From assembly GCA_002238855.1 (NCBI GenBank), contig MPND01000009.1, positions 38,732 through 102,731 on the forward strand: a stretch of DNA of 64,000 nt. The letters run 5' to 3'. Numbering within the stretch: position 1 is the first letter of the stretch; every line of letters begins with the position of its first letter. The stretch is from SAR202 cluster bacterium bin90 (lineage in GTDB: Bacteria > Chloroflexota > Dehalococcoidia > Lucifugimonadales > JADFKI01). Below the pieces are notes generated by a model, which saw nothing but the letters and a program-made list of their open reading frames with translations, was not told the origin of the DNA and did no database searches. A program made the position numbers and the translations under genes. Shown here one piece after another: positions 33,208 through 41,471 of this stretch.

Positions 33208-35202
33208 GTGGCAGTGGTACAGCTTGAGATTAGCAGACGCTCACCTTATGCAGGCGGCAAAAACTTTGGCGATGTCGGCGCATACGAGCAGATAGATGGA
33301 ACAGTTCATTACGCGGTTGACCCGCTTCACCCTGCGAATGAAGGCATAGTTGACCTGAACCTCGCGCCACGCGACTCCAAGGGCAAGGTCTGGTTCTCAT
33401 CCGACTTTACGCTCCTTAAGCCGGAAAGCATGGAGAATGGCAACGGCAGCGTCCTTTTCGATGTCGTAAACCGCGGTCGCAAGACCGTTATGGGACGATT
33501 CAACGATACTGGCAAGCCCACAATGCCGTCAGACCCACTCGACGCCGGCAATGGCTTCCTGATGCGCCACGGCTATTCTGTCCTGTTCGGCGGCTGGCAG
33601 GCAGATGTGCCTCGCGGAGTCGGCCTGATAGGGCTGCAGACTCCCGAGGCCATAGATTCGGACGGCAATCCGATAGCTGGCAAAATAATGTGCCAGTTCC
33701 AGGCAACGCACTTCACCCAGTTCTTCCTGCTCGCCGACCGCCAGCACGCGCCTCATCCCGCAATAGACGAGAACGAAGAGGGAGCCACGCTAACAGTACG
33801 CGACCATCCCAACAGCCCCGCTGAACCAATAGCGCGCGACAAGTGGCGCTTCATGCGCTTCGAGGACGCGTCGGTAGAGCCTGACCCGTGCCATATCTTC
33901 ATGGAAGAGGGCTTCGAGCCGGGTCGTATCTACCAGCTCGTTTACACCACGCGGGGAAGCCGAATCGTTGGCTTGGGATTCGCCGCAATGCGCGACATAG
34001 TATCCTTCCTCAAGAACGCGTCGGAAGAGGCGGGTAACCCTTGTGCTGGAGGCATCCAGCGCGCTCACGCATTCGGCGCATCGCAGAGTGGGCGCTTCCT
34101 GCGCGAGTACATACACACCGGCTTGAATACCGACGAAGACGGCAATATGGCGCTCGACGGCATCATCTCCCATGTCGCGGGCGGCATGAGAGGCGAGTTC
34201 AACCTTCGCTTCGGCCAGCCTTCCAAGGATGTCTGCTACATCATCCCCAAGCTCTTTCCATTTGCGGATACCGAGCAGTCCGACCCCGTTACGGGAGAAA
34301 GCGGCTCGCTGCTCGACCGTTTGCACGAACGAGGCCATCTACCGCGAATTATGTTCACAAACACATCCGCCGAATACTGGCGCGGCGACGCTGCTCTGAT
34401 ACACACCAACTTCGCCGATATGAGCGACGCCCCGGAGGAAAGTGACTATGTGCGCCGGTACCATTTCGCCGGTTCACCGCACGGCTCCGCTAACTCCTTC
34501 CCGCCTATCGGGACGCGCGAGGACGGCATGCGCGGCCAGCTCCCATTCAACATCATCGACTACAATCCCTTGCTGCGCGCTTCTCTGGAGAATCTGGACG
34601 AGTGGGTACGAGGCGGCAGACCCGCACCGGCAAGCAGGCATCCACGCATATCGGACGGCACGGCAGTCGAATCGCACACCCTCGCTCGAAAGTTCCAGAA
34701 CATTCCCGGTGTCGCATTCCCTGAAAAGGTGACCCGCGCGATGCGTCTCGACTACGGCCCTGAGGCAAAGAACGGACGCACAACCACGCTTCCACCCGTC
34801 TCGGGCGAAGAGTTCCCCGCGCTGGTGGCCAACGTGGACGACGACTGCAACGAAATTGGCGGCATCCGCCTGCCGGACCTCACCGTTCCGGTTGCGACCT
34901 ACACTGGCTGGAACTTGCGGCACCCCGACATTGGCGCGCCCGGACTCGTCATAGGCATCACCGGTGGTCTTGCGGGCTGGGTATTGCCGTTCCCGGCGAC
35001 GCCAACTCAGCGCGCCGCTTCCGGCGACCCACGCGCAGCCATTAGCGATCGATATTCCTCCAAAGACGATTATGTCGGCCAAACGAAGAAGGCAGCCCAA
35101 CATCTCGCGGGCGAAGGGTACATGCTTGAAGAGGATGTCGAAGACTCGATGCGCAAGGCTGCTGTGCGCTACGAATACTTCGCTGCGAACGGCAGCCGAT
35201 AG
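33208..35202 (+). CDS. Alpha/beta hydrolase domain-containing protein
   Basis: The 664-residue protein resembles the large alpha/beta hydrolase-domain family found in environmental bacteria, starting EISRRSPYAGGKNFGDVGAYE. The nucleophile elbow is FGASQSGR, with Ser in the G-x-S-x-G pattern, and a late His may be in the ATYTGWNLRHPDIGAP segment. There is no signal peptide. The start is GTG nine bases after AAGGAGG. The substrate is not known; ester or amide hydrolysis is a fold-level inference. It is followed 15 bp later by the VLRF1-like gene, so the two may be co-transcribed, although no functional link is apparent. Confidence 0.75.
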   Translation: MAVVQLEISRRSPYAGGKNFGDVGAYEQIDGTVHYAVDPLHPANEGIVDLNLAPRDSKGKVWFSSDFTLLKPESMENGNGSVLFDVVNRGRKTVMGRFNDTGKPTMPSDPLDAGNGFLMRHGYSVLFGGWQADVPRGVGLIGLQTPEAIDSDGNPIAGKIMCQFQATHFTQFFLLADRQHAPHPAIDENEEGATLTVRDHPNSPAEPIARDKWRFMRFEDASVEPDPCHIFMEEGFEPGRIYQLVYTTRGSRIVGLGFAAMRDIVSFLKNASEEAGNPCAGGIQRAHAFGASQSGRFLREYIHTGLNTDEDGNMALDGIISHVAGGMRGEFNLRFGQPSKDVCYIIPKLFPFADTEQSDPVTGESGSLLDRLHERGHLPRIMFTNTSAEYWRGDAALIHTNFADMSDAPEESDYVRRYHFAGSPHGSANSFPPIGTREDGMRGQLPFNIIDYNPLLRASLENLDEWVRGGRPAPASRHPRISDGTAVESHTLARKFQNIPGVAFPEKVTRAMRLDYGPEAKNGRTTTLPPVSGEEFPALVANVDDDCNEIGGIRLPDLTVPVATYTGWNLRHPDIGAPGLVIGITGGLAGWVLPFPATPTQRAASGDPRAAISDRYSSKDDYVGQTKKAAQHLAGEGYMLEEDVEDSMRKAAVRYEYFAANGSR

Positions 35203-35217
35203 TCCCACGATAATCCC

Positions 35218-35976
35218 GTGCTTGAACTTGTAGAGCGTCACTCAACCAGCAGGGCGCGGCTGCTTCGCCTACTTGACGATGCAGAAGCCGAAGGCTGGTG
35301 CGATCAGACGCTCTACCTCACATCAGACTCATTGGACGCACGCATGCGCGATGACCGTATCCCGCGTCCGGCACGCCCCCACGATGACGTGCTAAGTCTC
35401 GTCGCGCAGTCTGTAGGTGAATCCGATACCGGACTCGCCCTATTTGTCGGGGAGGGTAGGGCGCTGGCAATATGCCCGCCTTTCCCATTTAAAGACGACA
35501 TCTCCCGCGCCGGATTCGTCGCGTCGCCATTGCTGCGCCTTCTCGACACTGAGCTAGTCATCGGAGTCATTCTACTGCGGCTCGGACGCTATGCGGTCGG
35601 CGTACTGCGGGGGACAGACTTAGTCTCCACCAAGACCGCCGGACGCTACATGAAAAACCGCCACCGCGCCGGTGGGCAGTCGCAGCGTCGCTTCGAACGC
35701 AGCCGTGAACGCCTCATCCGTGAGTTGTACGACAAGACTTGCGAGACGGCAAGTACGATCTTCAAACCCTATGCGAAGAGCCTTGACTACATCTTGCTAG
35801 GCGGCGAGAATGCCACACTGTCCGGCTTCACGGAACGCTGTCGCCTGATGCAGTCCCTGAGCGGCAAGACCCTCGCACGCCGCCTAACCATCGACCACCC
35901 CAATCAGAAGACCCTGGAGAACATCGCATTCGAAGCCTGGAAAAGCCGCGTGTACAGTTTCCAGAGCATCCGGTGA
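35218..35976 (+). CDS. Vms1/ANKZF1-like release factor (VLRF1-type peptidyl-tRNA hydrolase)
   Basis: The 252-residue protein has the eRF1-like fold signature of bacterial VLRF1 proteins: GRYAVGVLRGTDLVSTKTAGR leads into NRHRAGGQSQRRFERSRE, which holds a GGQ loop (Gly152-Gly153-Gln154) and the basic helix after it. The C-terminal half (DYILLGGENATLSGF) matches the following domain. In eukaryotic Vms1 the equivalent Gln releases nascent chains from peptidyl-tRNA on stalled 60S subunits; bacterial relatives are thought to do likewise in ribosome quality control. GTG start, no strong ribosome-binding site. Identification is by motif recall and is fairly secure. Confidence 0.8.
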   Translation: MLELVERHSTSRARLLRLLDDAEAEGWCDQTLYLTSDSLDARMRDDRIPRPARPHDDVLSLVAQSVGESDTGLALFVGEGRALAICPPFPFKDDISRAGFVASPLLRLLDTELVIGVILLRLGRYAVGVLRGTDLVSTKTAGRYMKNRHRAGGQSQRRFERSRERLIRELYDKTCETASTIFKPYAKSLDYILLGGENATLSGFTERCRLMQSLSGKTLARRLTIDHPNQKTLENIAFEAWKSRVYSFQSIR

Positions 35977-36050
35977 AAGGCATCGGCGAACACAGTGCAA
36001 CAAGACCACGACGAGCACGCTGCACTGACGCACTGAAAAACTGGCAGACC

Positions 36051-36812
36051 CTACTGTGCCGTATATCCCCCGTCCACGATCAGCGGCGCGCCCGTTACGA
36101 ACGCAGCCTCGTCCGAAGCAAGGAAAAGCGCCGCGTTCGCAATGTCGTCCGGCTGACCAAGCCGTCCCATCGGATGACGACCCTTCAGCGCCTCGTAAGA
36201 TTCCGGATTCTCCGTTAGCCTTCGGGTCATGTTCGTCTCCACATACCCCGGACAGATGCAGTTTACGCGGATATTCTTCCGAGCAAGGTCAATGGCAAGG
36301 TTGCGCGTGAACTGCAGCACTCCACCTTTTGATGCATTGTACGGATTGAACCCGCCACCCATTCCCACGGGATACCCGACCAGCGCCATAATCGATGCGA
36401 GATTAATGATGGACCCACCGCCCGCCGCATCCATCTCAGGCACGGCATGCCACGACACAAGATATGTCCCTTTCAGGTTCACATCCATGACCTTGTCCCA
36501 CACTTCCTCATGCGAAACTCCCTCGACCCTGCCGCTCACACCGGCGCTGTTGACCAGCACATCAAGCTTGCCGTAGGCGTCAACCGCGGCCTGCACCATC
36601 GCCTTAGCATCGTCACTGCTCACCACATCGCCTGCAACCGCAGTTGCCTCGCCGCCGGCCTCCCTGACTGCCGCTACCGTCTCCACGGCTGAAGCCTCAC
36701 TAAGGTCCGAAGCCACAATGCTTGCGCCCTCTGCCGCAAACCTCAGCGCCGATGCCCTTCCGATGCCCGAACCGCCTCCGGTTATAAGCGCAATCTTGCC
36801 TTCCAGTCGCAT
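36051..36812 (-). CDS. SDR-family oxidoreductase
   Basis: The 253-residue classical SDR has the cofactor motif TGGGSGIGR, NSAG, the Ser in NLASIMAL and an intact PYNASKGG active site (YxxxK). It ends in TGAPLIVDGGYT. It is the last gene of a minus-strand group after the S51-type peptidase, phosphotriesterase-like and jelly-roll genes. In contrast to the SDR at 14132, all catalytic residues are present. A 3-oxoacyl-ACP reductase or sugar/alcohol dehydrogenase role cannot be told from sequence alone. Confidence 0.9.
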   Translation of the reverse strand: MRLEGKIALITGGGSGIGRASALRFAAEGASIVASDLSEASAVETVAAVREAGGEATAVAGDVVSSDDAKAMVQAAVDAYGKLDVLVNSAGVSGRVEGVSHEEVWDKVMDVNLKGTYLVSWHAVPEMDAAGGGSIINLASIMALVGYPVGMGGGFNPYNASKGGVLQFTRNLAIDLARKNIRVNCICPGYVETNMTRRLTENPESYEALKGRHPMGRLGQPDDIANAALFLASDEAAFVTGAPLIVDGGYTAQ

Positions 36813-36855
36813 ATCTATTTCCTCGCCTGCTTCTATTGCCTACTTCTATTGGATC

Positions 36856-37539
36856 TTACTTGCCCTCGATCTCGAAGTACTCTCCGGACCTGTAAGTCTG
36901 CCAGGTGCCGAGACCATACAATGTGACACTGCCAGCCCCGAGCACGCGCCACCCCTCGTCCTCCCTGAAGCATCCGGTCGCTCCGTCAATGCCGATCAGC
37001 GTGATCTCCTCTGGCGTCTCGACCGCCACCTCTCTTACCGTCTGGCTCTTACTCGCTCGCTCGTGGTGTGGAAGCACCGCTATTCCCGGTACGATTCCAA
37101 GCGCGCCTCCCCACTGACGGAAGCGCATCCGCTCGCCCATCACCATTGCCCCCGCGCTGGAACCCGCCAGGATCATCCCGCGCTCCAACCCCTCCATCAG
37201 ACGGCGCAGCAGCAACGACCCGCGCAGCACCTCCAGCAGGTGCGCGGGATTGCCGCCCGAGAGATAAACGATCTCAGCTTGCTCTACCTGCGCGGTCAAT
37301 TCATCGTTGTTGGCGTCCTCGCCGGTTAGCACCATGAGAGGTGACGCATCCGCCCCCAGCGCATCGAACTGCTGCACTCCGTGCCTTGCCGCCAACTCCG
37401 GCCTCGACATTGCCGCCGCTGTTGGCACAATCAGAACCTTCGGCCGCACATATCCCGTAGCCTCGATCAGTTCATTGTCCATCTGTCGGCAGCTAGGCAA
37501 GAACTCGTCACCACCCACCAATGCAATCTTACCCACCAT
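36856..37539 (-). CDS. S51/cyanophycinase-like peptidase
   Basis: The 227-residue protein has the class I glutamine-amidotransferase-like fold of peptidase family S51. The nucleophile elbow is AGSSAGAMVMGE, with Ser in place of Cys, preceded by IVYLSGGNPAHLLEVL, the family's substrate loop. LGIVPGIAVLPHH follows with the likely catalytic His. Known members are dipeptidase E (Asp-X dipeptides) and cyanophycinase. Its ATG is immediately adjacent to the TAG of the phosphotriesterase-like gene, showing translational coupling. No signal peptide is seen, so it acts in the cytoplasm, possibly on imported peptides. Confidence 0.82.
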   Translation of the reverse strand: MVGKIALVGGDEFLPSCRQMDNELIEATGYVRPKVLIVPTAAAMSRPELAARHGVQQFDALGADASPLMVLTGEDANNDELTAQVEQAEIVYLSGGNPAHLLEVLRGSLLLRRLMEGLERGMILAGSSAGAMVMGERMRFRQWGGALGIVPGIAVLPHHERASKSQTVREVAVETPEEITLIGIDGATGCFREDEGWRVLGAGSVTLYGLGTWQTYRSGEYFEIEGK

Positions 37540-38613
37540 CTACTTAGTCTCCTCCGGTTCGGAGAATGTAAGTGCATTCGCCGGGTTGCCCACCAGAATA
37601 CTGTCAATCGCCTCCTGGCTGAAGCCCCTCGCCCTCATCCTCGGCACGATGCGCCCAAGAATATACGCATACCCGTGCCCGCCATACCGCTCAAGCCTGT
37701 TCTTCGTACAGATGTCGTGCGCCACCAGGATCTTGTGCTCGTAACCCTGCGCCGCAATCCAAGCGATGTCGTCCATCCGCTTGCCATCCCCCGGCATATC
37801 TATCGCAGGATTCGCCCCGTAGTACGACTCCTCCGACCCAAACAGGTCCCACTCCATATAGCACCCGCTCTCCGCAATCTTCTGCAGCGTGTCGTGCAGG
37901 AACACTGTCCGGTCCAGGTGCCCGATAATCGTGCGCTCCAAGTCCGCCCCCGCCTCTCTCAGCACCTCGATAATCTCAAGCGGCGCAGTCTCGTCTCTGC
38001 CAGGGTGAATCAATATCGGCGCGCCCGTAATGCGCTGCGCCCGTGCCGATGCCCGCAACGCCTTGCGCTCGTTCGGCATCAGCGGCCAGCTGCATCCGAC
38101 CTCGCCAATCACGCCGGACCTGTAAGGCGTCCCATCTACTCCATCAGTAACATCGCTAACGATCTGCCTGACAAGGTCATCCTCGCTCAAATCGTCCATG
38201 TTCGCCGGATGCGCCGCGTCCACATAGTAAGACGCGCCCATGACAATATTCACGCCCGTTGCCCTCGATATGCGAGCAAGTCCCTCCGCATCCCGCTTGA
38301 TGCCGATGCTCGTCGCATCCACCAGCGACCCACCGCCGTACTGCTTGAAGATGTTAGCCTCGTCTATCGCCGTGTCCACATCCGTCAGTTGCACATTATC
38401 CAGGTTTCGCACACCCCAGTGTCGGATGCGCCCAACTGTCTCTATCGAAACCGGCTCGTAGTAAAACCCCTTCGCGCCTGCCTGCTCCGGCGCCTCGAAC
38501 ACCGGCGACATGTCTATCAGCAGATGCTCGTGCGTCAGGGTTATGCCGAGTTCCACGGGCGCAGCGGGCCCCAGCACCGTTTGCACCTTGCCCGCAATGT
38601 TAAAGTCCGCCAT
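37540..38613 (-). CDS. Phosphotriesterase-family metal-dependent hydrolase
   Basis: The 357-residue TIM-barrel hydrolase of the amidohydrolase superfamily begins VQTVLGPAAPVELGITLTHEH; the metal-binding pair is THEHLL. A Glu in GVIGEVGCSW occupies the position of the carbamylated Lys, as in the phosphotriesterase-related subgroup. Further ligands are His in LIHPGRDE, His in IIGHLDRT and Asp in LVAHDICTK. Members act as lactonases or phosphotriesterases; the native substrate is unknown. The ATG has GGAGGGT at close spacing; a TTG-type extension to 38793 overlaps the preceding gene and is rejected. It is third from last in the group. Confidence 0.87.
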   Translation of the reverse strand: MADFNIAGKVQTVLGPAAPVELGITLTHEHLLIDMSPVFEAPEQAGAKGFYYEPVSIETVGRIRHWGVRNLDNVQLTDVDTAIDEANIFKQYGGGSLVDATSIGIKRDAEGLARISRATGVNIVMGASYYVDAAHPANMDDLSEDDLVRQIVSDVTDGVDGTPYRSGVIGEVGCSWPLMPNERKALRASARAQRITGAPILIHPGRDETAPLEIIEVLREAGADLERTIIGHLDRTVFLHDTLQKIAESGCYMEWDLFGSEESYYGANPAIDMPGDGKRMDDIAWIAAQGYEHKILVAHDICTKNRLERYGGHGYAYILGRIVPRMRARGFSQEAIDSILVGNPANALTFSEPEETK

Positions 38614-38686
38614 GCGCACCCTCCACAGTTCTGCAGGAACCCATGTTTCCTGACAGGCGCAATCTGTAAGGCTCCGACCAATACTT

Positions 38687-39202
38687 CTAGCCGCGCCACT
38701 CAAACGCCAGCGTCGCATACCGCACGAACACCGCGCCACCCGGCCTTGCGATTGGCCCGTTGATTGCCAGCAGCGCGAGCTTATGTTTCTCACCAGGCTG
38801 TGGGTCCCCGGTCACTACGACGCGCTGCGGTATATTGAACCCCTGCACTGTGCCCTTGGACATGTCCAACTCGCCGTCAATCCACACCTCACCGTAGTCG
38901 TCGATGCAGGTCTCGAAAAGGCAGTTCGTTCCTCGCACATCCCGTCCACCGATGGTCTCCGGAATCGTAATCTCGATCCTGTACCAGATGAAAGAAAACC
39001 CGTGCGAGCGCCATTCGGCGAGATCGTCACAGACTTCCCACTCCGAATCATCGTAGTCGGGCAGTCGGGCAGGGCTGCCTTCGCTCAGTGCGACAAGTCC
39101 CTCGTTTGGCTCGCCCGGCACCAGCCCAACAGCAAACCGCCACTCGCCATCCACCGCCTTCAAGTCGCCCGCATTCTGCAAGTCCAAAGACGCTCTCGCC
39201 AT
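38687..39202 (-). CDS. Galactose-binding-like (GH2 N-domain-like) jelly-roll protein
   Basis: The 171-residue protein resembles the sugar-binding domain of family 2 glycoside hydrolases: LPDYDDSEWEVCDD, SFIWYRIEITIPETIGG and CIDDYGEVWIDGELDMSKGTVQGF. No catalytic domain follows and no signal peptide precedes. It may be a stand-alone carbohydrate- or small-molecule-binding protein working with the metal hydrolase downstream. AGGAGG lies eight bases before the ATG. It heads the minus-strand group that continues with the phosphotriesterase-like, S51-type and SDR genes. Function is not defined. Confidence 0.65.
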   Translation of the reverse strand: MARASLDLQNAGDLKAVDGEWRFAVGLVPGEPNEGLVALSEGSPARLPDYDDSEWEVCDDLAEWRSHGFSFIWYRIEITIPETIGGRDVRGTNCLFETCIDDYGEVWIDGELDMSKGTVQGFNIPQRVVVTGDPQPGEKHKLALLAINGPIARPGGAVFVRYATLAFEWRG

Positions 39203-39249
39203 TTCTCGCCTCCTAGAATTTCATCACTGCAACTATATTCTATACCGCC

Positions 39250-39271
39250 TATCCTGTACATCCATGTTGGT
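39250..39271. repeat. Dispersed intergenic repeat, copy 1
   Basis: A 22-bp word beginning TATCCTGT and ending ATGTTGGT. It matches 58986-59007 at 19 of 22 positions. It lies in the gap before the DAO gene. Confidence 0.5.
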
Positions 39272-39308
39272 GATAACATGCTCTAATCCTTAGACGAGGT
39301 TCAGAAAA

Positions 39309-40475
39309 ATGCCAAAGACAGCGGACGCGGTAATCATCGGTGGCGGCGTTATGGGATGCAGCATCCTTTACAATCTGGCCGATCAGGGACTTACGGACAC
39401 CCTCCTGCTGGAGCGCGATGTCCTGGCTTCCGGCTCCACCAGCAAGTCGCAGGCGATCCTGCGCATGCACTACTCCAACGAAGTCACTTCCAGCCTAGCC
39501 TGGCAAAGCCTGGAAATCTTCAAGAACTTCGAGGAGCTGACCGGCACGCCCTCCGGTTACACCCGCACAGGCTACTTCCTGATAGTGGGCAGCGAAGACA
39601 GACAGGCAATGTACGAGAACGTAGCTATGCACCAGCGACTCGGTATCGCCAGCGAAATCGTCTCGATTGAGGACATGCGCGAACTCGCTCCCATGCTTGC
39701 TGTCGAAGGCGACGAATACTTCGCCTACGAGCCGGAATCCGGATACGCCGATCCATACTCCGTAACGCTGGGCTTTGCGACTCGCGCAAGAGAGATGGGC
39801 GCGCAGATTCAGGACGGCACCCCCGTAACCGGCATCGAAATCTCAGGCGACAAAGTGTCGGCAGTGCTGACTGCTGATGACCGCATAGAGACCGACACCG
39901 CAGTTGTCGCCGCGGGCCCCTGGAGCGACCGCCTCTTGACCGGCGTAGGCGTCGATGTGCCAATTCGCCCTCTGCGCCACCAGGTCGTAGTGCTGCGCCG
40001 TCCACCCGGACCCGATGCCGACCACCCCATCGTCGCGGACAACCTCAACGGCTTCTCCGCGAGGCCCGACATCGGTGGTCTTACTATGATAGGGGCGGGT
40101 GAGGAAGAATACGTGGACGCCGACACCTTCAACCAGGGCGTGGACATGGATGTCGTTCAGCCCGCATTCGAGGGCATCGTCAGCCGAATCCCGGCAATGT
40201 CCCGCGCAGTATTTCGCGGAGGCTGGTCAGGCGCGTTCACCGTAACTCCCGACTGGCACCCCGTGCTCGACCGCATCGAAGGTATAGACGGCCTCTACTG
40301 TGCTGTGGGATTCAGCGGCCACGGCTTCAAGGAATCGCCCATGATCGGCAAGGCGATGGCAGAGCTGATCACCAGGGGCAGGGCTGAATGTGTGGATATC
40401 TCGATGCTCAACCTGAAGCGCTTCGAGACGGGTGAACTGTTGCGCTCCCGCTACGCCATGCAAGTCCTCGCCTAA
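39309..40475 (+). CDS. DAO-family FAD-dependent oxidoreductase
   Basis: The 388-residue flavoenzyme has an N-terminal FAD-binding Rossmann motif ADAVIIGGGVMGCSILYNLA, followed by LLERDVLASGSTSKSQAILR, and the C-terminal GLYCAVGFSGHGFKESP with the second flavin contact. This is the layout of sarcosine oxidase, glycine oxidase and D-amino-acid oxidase. The likely substrate is an N-methyl or secondary amine, which fits a betaine or sarcosine catabolic setting (a betaine-type importer lies about 7 kb away), but this is inference. GAGG lies before the ATG. Divergent from the jelly-roll gene. Confidence 0.9.
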   Translation: MPKTADAVIIGGGVMGCSILYNLADQGLTDTLLLERDVLASGSTSKSQAILRMHYSNEVTSSLAWQSLEIFKNFEELTGTPSGYTRTGYFLIVGSEDRQAMYENVAMHQRLGIASEIVSIEDMRELAPMLAVEGDEYFAYEPESGYADPYSVTLGFATRAREMGAQIQDGTPVTGIEISGDKVSAVLTADDRIETDTAVVAAGPWSDRLLTGVGVDVPIRPLRHQVVVLRRPPGPDADHPIVADNLNGFSARPDIGGLTMIGAGEEEYVDADTFNQGVDMDVVQPAFEGIVSRIPAMSRAVFRGGWSGAFTVTPDWHPVLDRIEGIDGLYCAVGFSGHGFKESPMIGKAMAELITRGRAECVDISMLNLKRFETGELLRSRYAMQVLA

Positions 40476-40548
40476 AGCAATAGATAGACCAATGGCTCTT
40501 TTCTGACATCCCTTGCAGGGAATAGGGCAGAATGTCTAAGGCACCGTG

Positions 40549-41322
40549 TCAGCCAGTGTCGGAACCGGCTTCAATTGCGGCAATCTGTTCCTCCACATTG
40601 CCAAGCATGATGTAGTCCTCCTGCACAATGCAGTAGCACCGTTGCACATAGAGCATGGTCAATCTCCGCGCGTCATCGCTGCCATGCTTTATGCCCTCCA
40701 CAATGCGCTCGGTCTTGTGGTCAAATTCCAGATGCCGTGACAGCATGGCGATGTCCGTCTCGGCCTCCTTCACCAGCGCTTCCTCATTGCTATCCACGGC
40801 AAATCGCAGCTTGCTCACCAGCGAAGTCAACTCGCTCAGCTTGTCGCCGTCGCTCATCAGCCCGTACATCACCTCGTTGATGCCTACGATTCCCTCCTCC
40901 AGCGCACCCTCGCCCGATGAAGATTCAACTGCCGCCGGCTGGCCCACAGTTTCGTTGTACATCTCCGTATATTTCTGCACCGCCTCGCCCGCAGCCATCA
41001 TGATTGAGCCTAAATCCGATGTATTGAAAGTCCCTGCGAACAGCACATCGTCATCCCGCATTTCTGCCAGCCTCTGCACCAGCTCGAAGCTATCCATCTG
41101 CTCAGGCGCTGGTGGAAACGCGAATGCCGACAGGTCCTGCATGCTCGCCTCCGGTATCTGGCTCATCAGGAACGGGGGAACATACTTCGTAACATCCACC
41201 GTAATCGGCAGAATCACGATGTAGCTCGCCCACACTTCACTGGGATCCAATGAGCTCTTGAAATACACGAAAGCATGACCTTTGGGCGCATTTTCGCTAC
41301 CCCTCTCGAACAATATGTCCAT
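40549..41322 (-). CDS. Uncharacterised 257-residue protein
   Basis: No family is recognised. The product is soluble and acidic, with no signal peptide. It has a beta-rich N-terminal portion that includes EVWASYIVILPITVDVTKYVPPF and a helical C-terminal half (EEGIVGINEVMYGLMSDGDKL, LVKEAETDIAMLSRHLEF, DDARRLTMLYVQRCYCIVQED). The helical half looks like a regulatory or scaffold domain. The reading frame has normal codon use and no competing ORF, so it is likely a real gene. It converges on the DAO gene and is divergent from pyrD. Confidence 0.7.
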   Translation of the reverse strand: MDILFERGSENAPKGHAFVYFKSSLDPSEVWASYIVILPITVDVTKYVPPFLMSQIPEASMQDLSAFAFPPAPEQMDSFELVQRLAEMRDDDVLFAGTFNTSDLGSIMMAAGEAVQKYTEMYNETVGQPAAVESSSGEGALEEGIVGINEVMYGLMSDGDKLSELTSLVSKLRFAVDSNEEALVKEAETDIAMLSRHLEFDHKTERIVEGIKHGSDDARRLTMLYVQRCYCIVQEDYIMLGNVEEQIAAIEAGSDTG

Positions 41323-41427
41323 CTATTCGTCAGCCTCGCTTGTCAAATCAGTCTTACAAGCCAATTATACGCTAATATTACAGCGAGTTTTCTACCTTGT
41401 GCAGTATGTCTAACGATGGTGCCTACT

Positions 41428-41436
41428 TGTTATAAT
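41428..41436 (+). promoter_or_regulatory. Extended -10 promoter of pyrD
   Basis: TGTTATAAT is a perfect extended -10 element about 35 bp upstream of the pyrD TTG start; no strong -35 box. Confidence 0.55.
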
Positions 41437-41471
41437 TGGGACAGCCATCATTTCACTAAAGAGGATGAACA

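Noticed and set aside
37381..38763. 460-residue open frame on the plus strand opposite the phosphotriesterase-like gene
   Set aside because: Rich in Arg, His and Pro with no domain pattern; it is the antisense shadow of a well-supported gene with GC-rich codons.
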